From Anthopleura xanthogrammica (taxonomy: Eukaryota > Cnidaria > Anthozoa > Actiniaria > Actiniidae): DNA of 64,000 nt. Made by a program: the position numbers and the translations under genes. The stretch's first letter is position 1, and each line of letters starts with the position of its first letter. This document shows positions 56,300 to 64,000 of this stretch, in pieces. The notes under the pieces were generated by a model, which saw only the letters and a list, made by a program, of their open reading frames with translations, was not told the DNA's origin and ran no database searches. The stretch lies in contig OZ025222.1 in NCBI GenBank assembly GCA_964019055.1, forward strand, positions 9,976,543-10,040,542, written 5' to 3'.

Positions 56300-57227
56300 A
56301 AACAAGCGTTCATTTAAAAATGGAAAACTCCATTTAAAAATGTAATCACTTCTGAAAACAAGGCTCTCGGAATGATCCCGTATTTCAACCAATAGGAAGT
56401 CTTAAAATCATTGGAAGATCATAGATGCGGGATCATACCAGGAATTGACCAATCAGATTAAGGATTTGTAATACTATACCTAGCCTCTTTGGATGATAAC
56501 GTGAATCAACCAATCAGGGGGCTTTTATATGGAAAAGTAATTATGAACTTGATGACAGCTAAGGTTATCTCCATGACCTTTCTAATATATAAGTGACATG
56601 ACTAAAAAGAATCACAATTCAACATGCATATTCAATACTACAGAGAAACGTTCTGTTACTTGTGTTCTGGTGGTTAACTACTTCTCAATGCAAACCTTTT
56701 TTTACACAGAAAAGCTCATAAAAATTTATTTCAAAAATAGCAGTTCCTATTTGACCTTGAGTCATTACTACAGTGACATACATATTAAACTGGTCTCTAC
56801 TGTTAATATTTTGGCACCAAATGCACTCCAATTTTGATATGATTACAGGAGTTACAATGCCAACCAATCTGAACTTTGATTATTTTATTTGTTGTAGCTA
56901 AAACTGAATATAGGAACATAAGATGTGATGTTCGAATCACTTTCTTTAGGAAGTTTTAGTTTTTAGCCGAATGACCTGGACTTTAATATCAAGTAAGTTA
57001 GCTGTAGCAGGCATTTCAATCAATCAAAAGCTGTACAATTTTTTTCAGGATATGATATGAAAAAGTGCGGCCCAGTAGTACAAAATGATGTTATTTTACA
57101 TTTGAATCTCATGGTTACAAAAAATTGAATAATACAAATTTATTTGGCTGGAAAATTTAGAGAGTGACATTACTACAGTGATTACATTTTTAAATGGAGT
57201 TTTCCATTTTTAAATGAACGCTTGTTT
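56300..57227. mobile_element. Foldback element with 51-bp arms (copy B)
   Basis: Counterpart of 15514-16441, arms unchanged. Confidence 0.8.
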
Positions 57228-57314
57228 ATAATACTTATTATAAGGGAATGACAAGTGAATGAAAGCAAGGAACTAAATGAAAAGAGGGAATACTATTTGA
57301 AAGTTTTTTTTAAT

Positions 57315-57799
57315 TCCAACCTCTAATCTGTTATACAGGAACACTTTGCCAACTGACTTAAGAACCATTGATTCCTTGATCGCTTTTAAATCCAGCATTA
57401 AGACTTATTTATTTAAGAAAGCATATCCATGACAACAAAATCTCATTTATATTTTTTTTTGATTTTCTTTTTATTTTATATAGCTTTGCTACTTGATCTA
57501 AGAACTATGGATTTCTTTGAACGTTTTTAAGTTCAGCATTAAGATTGATTTATTTAAGAAAGCTTACCCATGATGTCTCATTATTTTAAATAGCTAATTA
57601 TACAAAGACTCATAGACATACTAACTTATTTCATTAACTTTTATTTAAATAAATTAAATACCTAATCTCTAAATTTTATGAAAATGATTGTAAATAGAAA
57701 ATTTTCAATTTTACCGTGTAAATATGTAATTCTATACACCGTATTTCTGTAAACGCATTGAGGCTCTGCAAAAGCTGTAATTATTATTATTATTATTAC
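57315..57799 (+). mobile_element. LINE C-terminal and 3' UTR remnants with (ATT)n tail (copy B)
   Basis: Counterpart of 16530-17014 with a shorter (ATT)n tail. Confidence 0.65.
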
Positions 57800-59283
57800 A
57801 GTATGACTAAGAATTTTTGTGGAATTTTTGCAAAGAAATGTATATGTCCAGCCCTGATAATGAGGCTGATAACGCATAATATGATGTTTATCTTTTATCA
57901 TCTTATCATTTATCATTACAATGCTTTTCTTTGCAAATATAAAGAAATCTTTGCAAAACTTTATGATATTTTACTAAATATCAATGTGACAAATTTGATA
58001 GTCAACTCCTTTTTCTGATCAATCAAATATCTTATAATGTCACGCTAGTGTGATAAGGGTCTATTAATAGTAACATATTTTTGTGTTTTGATGTGTAGCG
58101 TTTTGGAGACTGATGCTGTGTCTAAGTGTGCTGTATGAATTGGCTTTGATCTTCATCTTGTTTCAGGTATTGTTCCTTCATTAATCATAACAATTACTGT
58201 TGAATAATACTGCATGAGTTTGAACACTATAGACTACATTTCATGCTATTATTCACTATTCCACCAAACTTTCTCCATCAAACAAGAGAGTAATAGAGTA
58301 CCAACATGTGGCGTCATCAAATTCCAAATTTTGCAGTTCAGTTTTGAAATGTTCATGTTTGAAGAGAACACAACATTGACTACATTTCTGCCAACTTTAA
58401 CGCTGCTGCGAGGCATAGAAATGGAGATATTGGGCATGCATGTAAGCTTCCAAAATACCCAATACATTTTGAATTTCACTTGCACAAATGTTTGTGACCC
58501 CTCCCCCTAAAGTGCCCTTTGTCTCTCTTATCTTAGCCCTGTCCTTTGTGGAGCATAAAAAATGTTGGCCTCCTTTATTTGCATCAGCCCCCCCCTCCCC
58601 TCCCTGTAAATAATGACTGGTCTCTTATATCGTATTTTGTTTCAAGACTTTAGATGATGCCAGGCAGTTGTTAAAGTATGTTGACAAAAGTCTTGGGGAG
58701 CCATTACCAGAGACCCTGTACTGCGAAGATTGTTCATTTTATACTCCTGGTCACCCTGATGGCCCATTCCATAACTTCATGGTAATCAATTATTATTAGA
58801 ATTATATTAACAACATTAATAAACTGGTCATTCTATCATTCATACACTCACCATGTACTTTTACTGCGTGATATGTGAAAGTATGACCACATTTAATGTA
58901 TTCACATACTTGTATGCACGGGCTATTTGCTGCCAAACGAGCTTTAACATGCCTTATTTGGTAAAACCAGATAGCTTTGCATCGGAATGTGTTGGTTAAC
59001 ATCCAAGAGCCCTTGCATAAAAGTATGCAAATACATTATTGCCAGTCATACTTTTGCAAGTCAGTCTGTAACAATCATTTGTGATGAAGAAAAAGTTTGA
59101 AAAATCAGTGATTTTCTGTACTTTTTATGTGTAGAGTAACTGCAGTTTGTTTATAAGAAAGCTTGTCTCATTTATTGATTGATATTTAACTGTTTGTTTT
59201 GTGCAGGAAAAATGTGACTTTTTTGTGTTTTGCCATTTGATTGGTTGGTGGGCTAAGGTAAGCCTCTTACTTGATTAATATTG

Positions 59284-59357
59284 AATATTTTCCTCCATGG
59301 TACACGGTGGAGTATGGATATTTTCCTCCATGGTACACGGTGGAGTATGGATATTTT
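59284..59357. repeat. 33-bp minisatellite, about 2 units (copy B)
   Basis: Short allele of the array at 18504-19036. Confidence 0.9.
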
Positions 59358-59394
59358 TTGGAGTCATACATTGAATATGCATAGTGAATAATTA

Positions 59395-60075
59395 AAGTGC
59401 ACCTAACCCCTGATACAATACTTTCAGTATTGATTCTACATGAAGTGAATATTTGATTGGTGAAATATTTCTTTATTTGAGTGTTGGGTCTTTAAGTTAT
59501 GAAGGTTTATAGGCTTTTGAGTGTATTTGTTTTACTTGTAATACTAAACACTGGCCATTATATGAGACACATGGGTGGCGTAGCGGTGAGAGCACTTGCC
59601 TCTCACTAGGGCGACCCGAGTTTGAGCCCCACTGGGCTCGGTGTTGTATATGTGAGTAGAGAGCTGTTTGTTGGTTCTCTCCTGTGCTTTGAGGGTTTTT
59701 CCAGGTTGTCCGGTTTTTCCTCCCTCCTCAAAAATCAACTTCTAAATTCCAATTGGAATGCAGTGGAGGAAGAGCCACTCGGTGGATTCCACTGTTAATT
59801 CTCATTTTCTCCTTTTTTTCTTATGAGACACCAAATTTACAGTAAACGTTGAGGAAACCAGGAGTATAATGATGATGCTTTTTGAATACTTTTCTGTGAA
59901 CCTGTTTGTATATTTAATGAAGCCTGCCATGATGTCACAGTCATTAACATATTGGAAATATAAACCTTCATAACTTGAAGATGCAACACTCTAATGAAGA
60001 AATATTCCACCATTCAACTATTCACTTCATGTAGAATCGATGCTGAGAGTATTGTATCAGGGGTTAGGTGCACTT
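59395..60075. mobile_element. Inverted-repeat element with nested SINE (copy B)
   Basis: Longer counterpart of 19070-19329. The extra DNA includes a complete SINE at 59571-59822 with its own target duplication. Confidence 0.75.
59571..59822 (+). mobile_element. tRNA-derived SINE with 9-bp target duplication (copy B)
   Basis: The head GGTGGCGTAGCGGTGAGAGC with a box-B-like GAGTTTGAGCCCC is followed by a body containing TTGGTTCTCTCCTGTGCTT and a T-rich tail. It is flanked by ATGAGACAC at 59562-59570 and 59823-59831. Relatives occur at 21090-21230, around 29800-29880 and, inverted, at 23693-23815. Confidence 0.8.
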
Positions 60076-60695
60076 TCATCAATAATTATTAGTTGATGTG
60101 TTTGTTGTTTTTATGTAGGCCCTGATGATTCGTGATTGGTGGTTATGTACTGTTAGAAGTATTTTGTTTGAGATTCTTGAATACACACTGGAACATCAAC
60201 TGCCTAACTTCTGTGAATGCTGGTGGGACCATGTAAGTTCAACTACAGATAGTTTTACTATATTCCATATTTTCTATATTCCATACTTTCTTAATATTTC
60301 ATATTTATGCAAGCCCTAAGCCTCATGTTCATGCAGCTCATACATAATTTATGGCATACTTCTATGCATGGGCTTTTTGCTGCCAAACAAGCTTTAGCAC
60401 TCATAAAACCAGCCAGCTTCGCATTAAAAAGCCTGCACATATGAATTTATGCAGATACATTAAATGTGGTTATACCTTTGCGCGTCGCTCTGTAATATTT
60501 AATGAGCTGCATGCATGAAAGTGAGGCTAAGGACTTCATAGATAAATATTAAGAAAGGTCTATAAGGTCAACATACATAGTTTGAAGAAATTTGTTTTGT
60601 CAAACCTATAATTGGTTGGCACATTAACATTACCATGGCAATGTCTATAAGCATTATGTCTTCAATTTCTGTACTGACAATATTATATATAAAAT

Positions 60696-60995
60696 CAGGG
60701 TTCCCACGGTCAGGGAAAAGTCAGTGAATTCTGAATTTCTTTCAAGGTCAGGGAATTGTCAGGGAATTTTGATTTTGGTCAGTGAGTTTTTGCAATTTAC
60801 CCAAAAGTCAGCAAAAAGTCAGGGAAATTCTGTCAGCCTTCAAAAAATCGTTTTCAATTTGGAATTTTTAGTTGGGCTTCCTGTGGTTGAACTACCATTT
60901 TTCATGAAATAAGTGCACAGTGTGGTCAGTGGAAAATGGTTTTTGGTCAGGGAAATGTAAGGGAATTTTATATTTCCAGATGAGTGGGAATGCTC
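60696..60995. mobile_element. CAGGGTTCCCAC-type repeat (copy B)
   Basis: Counterpart of 19957-20256. Confidence 0.45.
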
Positions 60996-61113
60996 AACCA
61001 TGGAAATAAGTTTCTTTTATATTCTTTATTTGTAGTGGATAATGGATGCTTTAATATGTAATGGTTTTGGAACATACCTTGGTATGAAGACTTGTGATTA
61101 TCTGGCCATCAAG

Positions 61114-62415
61114 GTGAAGAACAACCTCTACTACCTACTGACATTTCCTTCTTAAGATTTTCAACCTTCTTCCATTCCTCCATCTCTCTTCTTCATTGGT
61201 TGTCAAGGCCCTTTTATATGTTGACAACTTTGAGCTGAAACTTGTGTGCAACGGCATTGACAGCGAGACAAGTCTTAAAATGTATTGTGAGAAACTTTCA
61301 CGAAAAGTCAGTAGAACTGCTTTCTAATTATGCAACTGAAGCTTGTGTCGCAAAAAGGTTTCAGGATAAAATTGCACTGTGTATCGCCCCTCCTGAAACT
61401 TTTTTCAACATGGTCCAGTAAACAATCCAATCAGAGACCAATTAGCTTCTTAGTATGGACCTGTTAAGCGGGTCATGATTCATCGTCCCGACACTATCAG
61501 GAAACAAATCGTGCGTGTAGTTTAGAGCCTGATTCGAACCCGATCCCAAAAAATTGAATCGGCCCGATTACAAAATCTGTAGCACTGTCACAGATTTTCT
61601 CATGTCAGCCTGATTTTTAAATTCAAATCGTGCTTGAATCGGCGCACTAAAGTACACGCACGATTTGCTTCCTGACATATTCTGACGAATAATCGGGCGT
61701 GTAGATGGGCCTTTACACATCGAAACTTTTTTGGTGAAACTGGTGTGCAATGGTGTTGCAAGACAAGTTTCAGAACAAATTGCACCTTGTAACAGCCCTG
61801 TGAAAGTTTTCTCTCAATGTCGTTACACACAGGGAGGATAGATGGGTGGAGCATGGGTGATGTGAGCTGCCTCTCACCAATGTGACTTGGGTTCGATTCC
61901 CAAGCTCATTTGTGAGTAGAGTTGCTTGTTGGTTCTCTCCTGTGCTTCAAGGGTACACCCATTACACCCATTTTCAAAATTACGCGACCTGGACAGTTCC
62001 AGTCGTCAGGAATTTTGGCTTCCGTCAATCAAAGTGAGCACAGGCCGAGTTAAAAGTAATTCCCGCTCAACCAATCAGAGACAACCATTCCCATGCCTGT
62101 AATGAACAAGGTATTTAAGAAAATGCCATTCAATAAAGTTGAGTTGTATCCATATTCATGTATCTTCTAATGCGCAACCATTAAACAAAGAAATGATACT
62201 CTAGGGAATGACACGTGGTCCTGAAATGAGAAACATTAACCCAGGGTAAAGAGGTCTATTACGTGAACAACTACAAAACCAAAAACTCTTATGTGTTTGT
62301 TTGGACTTCTCTTGTCTTCGTCAGTAGTAATGAGAGTGGATGTTGCAAGTGTGAGAATCCTTTCTTGGCTTGAGTTGATGTACACTTAACGTTGTTTCTA
62401 ATCATATTATTGTAG
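61114..62415. other. PTDSS/SETDB1 junction zone, copy B
   Basis: Nearly identical to 20375-21676: the same nested repeats, SINE and single 102-bp unit, and again no missing PTDSS or SETDB1 exon. The junction therefore predates the duplication. Confidence 0.6.
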
Positions 62416-62552
62416 GAATCAAGAGATCTGCAAGTCCCGGTATGACTGGAGACAGCCCTGTCAAGAAAGCAACCACAAGAAGCCTGTTTGACGAGGAACA
62501 TTGTTACGTCATTGATGCCAAAGCATACGGCAACTGTGGCCGTTATTTGAAT
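62416..62552 (+). pseudogene. SETDB1 SET-domain exon, copy B, runs into repeat array at window edge
   Basis: Counterpart of 21677-21813, with one visible replacement (Ser to Gly in AKAYGNCG). The following exons would lie beyond 64000. No upstream SETDB1 exons in the window, so the same 5' truncation holds. Confidence 0.85.
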
Positions 62553-62614
62553 GTATGTACATCTCACTTCTGGCATGGCGCATGCTCATAATCCTTTAGA
62601 AAACCTTTTATCGA

Positions 62615-64000
62615 TACCCTGAAACAACCTCTGGGCTGATCTAAGTCAGGGCAGGGCTAACTCACAGATAGAACCCTGAAACAACCTCTGGGCTGATCTA
62701 AGTCAGGGCATGGCTAACTCACAGATAGAACCCTGAAACAACCTCTGGGCTGATCTAAGTCAGGGCAGGGCTAACTCACAGATAGAACCCTGAAATAACC
62801 TCTGGGCTGATCTAAGTCAGGGCATGGCTAACTCACAGATAGAACCCTGAAACAACCTCTGGGCTGATCTAAGTCAGGGCATGGCTAACTCACAGATAGA
62901 ACCCTGAAACAACCTCTGGGCTGATCTAAGTCAGGGCAGGGCTAACTCACAGATAGAACCCTGAAACAACCTCTGGGCTGATCTAGGTCAGGGCATGGCT
63001 AACTCACAGATAGAACCCTGAACAACCTCTGGGCTGATCTAAGTCAGGGCAGGGCTAACTCACAGATAGAACCCTGAAACAACCTCTGGGCTGATCTAAG
63101 TCAGGGCATGGCTAACTCACAGATAGAACCCTGAAACAACCTCTGGGCTGATCTAAGTCAGGGCAGGGCTAACTCACAGATAGAACCCTGAAACAACCTC
63201 TGGGCTGATCTAAGTCAGGGCATGGCTAACTCACAGATAGAACCCTGAAACAACCTCTGGGCTGATCTAAGTCAGGGCATGGCTAACTCACAGATAGAAC
63301 CCTGAAACAACCTCTGGGCTGATCTAAGTCAGGGCATGGCTAACTCACAGATAGAACCCTGAAACAACCTCTGGGCTGATCTAAGTCAGGGCATGGCTAA
63401 CTCACAGATAGAACCCTGAAACAACCTCTGGGCTGATCTAAGTCAGGGCATGGCTAACTCACAGATAGAACCCTGAAACAACCTCTGGGCTGATCTAGGT
63501 CAGGGCATGGCTAACTCACAGATAGAACCCTGAACAACCTCTGGGCTGATCTAAGTCAGGGCAGGGCTAACTCACAGATAGAACCCTGAAACAACCTCTG
63601 GGCTGATCTAAGTCAGGGCATGGCTAACTCACAGATAGAACCCTGAAACAACCTCTGGGCTGATCTAAGTCAGGGCAGGGCTAACTCACAGATAGAACCC
63701 TGAAACAACCTCTGGGCTGATCTAAGTCAGGGCATGGCTAACTCACAGATAGAACCCTGAAACAACCTCTGGGCTGATCTAAGTCAGGGCATGGCTAACT
63801 CACAGATAGAACCCTGAAACAACCTCTGGGCTGATCTAAGTCAGGGCAAGGCTAACTCACAGATAGAACCCTGAAACAACCTATGGGCTGATCTAAGTCA
63901 GGGCAGGGCTAACTCACAGATAGAACCCTGAAACAACCTCTGGGCCGATCTAGGTCAGGGCAGGGCTAACTCACAGATTGAACCCTGAAACAACCTCTGG
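62615..64000. repeat. 57-bp minisatellite (copy B), continues past the window
   Basis: Same 57-base unit as 21876-23690 but with a different pattern of variants (alternating GGGCAGGGC and GGGCATGGC units), so the arrays have been homogenised independently. Two units have a one-base deletion (CTGAACAACC, near 63018 and 63531). Confidence 0.95.

Larger units (their letters stand above)
53774..61113 (+). pseudogene. Phosphatidylserine synthase gene fragment, copy B, exons 1-8, frameshifted
   Basis: Exons: 53774-53991, 55500-55603, 55897-55979, 58099-58166, 58647-58781, 59207-59257, 60119-60232, 61036-61113. Protein sequence is almost the same as copy A; I noticed one missense change (Met to Thr in exon 2) and a few silent ones. 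The same exon 2 frameshift is present (104 bp), and the same 3' exons are missing before SETDB1 sequence begins at 62416. The frameshift and truncation therefore predate the duplication, or copying between the two has spread them. Confidence 0.85.
37574..64000. repeat. Copy B of the long direct segmental duplication
   Basis: Same gene and repeat order as bases 1-23700. It differs by a 2.9-kb LINE at 49123, a SINE at 59571, lack of the element at 13244, lack of the 16-unit 33-bp minisatellite expansion, and a longer GATC-rich satellite element. It runs off the right edge inside the 57-bp minisatellite, so its downstream end is not visible. Confidence 0.95.

Overview
The window is eukaryotic: split genes with consensus GT/AG splice sites, several kinds of non-LTR and Penelope-like retroelements, many small inverted-repeat elements and minisatellites, and AT-rich DNA. 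The gene families (a NACHT-LRR immune receptor with a DZIP3-type HEPN domain, phosphatidylserine synthase, SETDB1) point to an animal, most likely a marine invertebrate such as a cnidarian; the phylum is inference.

Layout: two long direct copies of one segment fill most of the window. Copy A runs from base 1 to about 23.7 kb and copy B from about 37,574 to the right edge. Order in each copy: LINE and Penelope debris; two short exons plus one large NACHT-LRR exon (A 6202-10046, B 44308-48132); a spacer; eight exons of a phosphatidylserine synthase gene (A 12749-20374, B 53774-61113); then terminal SET-domain exons of SETDB1 (A 21677-24702, B from 62416 and running off the edge). Copy B alone carries a 2.9-kb LINE (49123-52046); copy A alone carries a 237-bp TA-flanked element (13244-13480).

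Between the copies (24.7-37.5 kb) lies a HEPN / coiled-coil / RHIM-like exon set (29596-32305). It can be read as a short 271-residue protein or as the 5' half of the copy B receptor: all exon phases agree and give a 961-residue HEPN - coiled coil - RHIM-like - NACHT - LRR protein over 18.5 kb. A third, truncated copy of the receptor's upstream region follows it (31.86-34.24 kb), so the RHIM-like exon exists twice in this one gene and the two copies are phase-interchangeable.

The receptor is the only gene in the window that looks intact and functional. Its two copies differ mainly by amino-acid-changing substitutions in the LRR region, while the flanking DNA is almost identical. The PTDSS and SETDB1 parts look like passengers: PTDSS has a frameshift shared by both copies and lacks its 3' exons, and SETDB1 has only its last exons and, in copy A, an in-frame stop. 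Other notable items are hammerhead-ribozyme-like motifs at Penelope-type 3' ends, a terminal-inverted-repeat element filled with GATC palindromes inserted in a GIY-YIG reading frame, and a higher-order 57-bp minisatellite.
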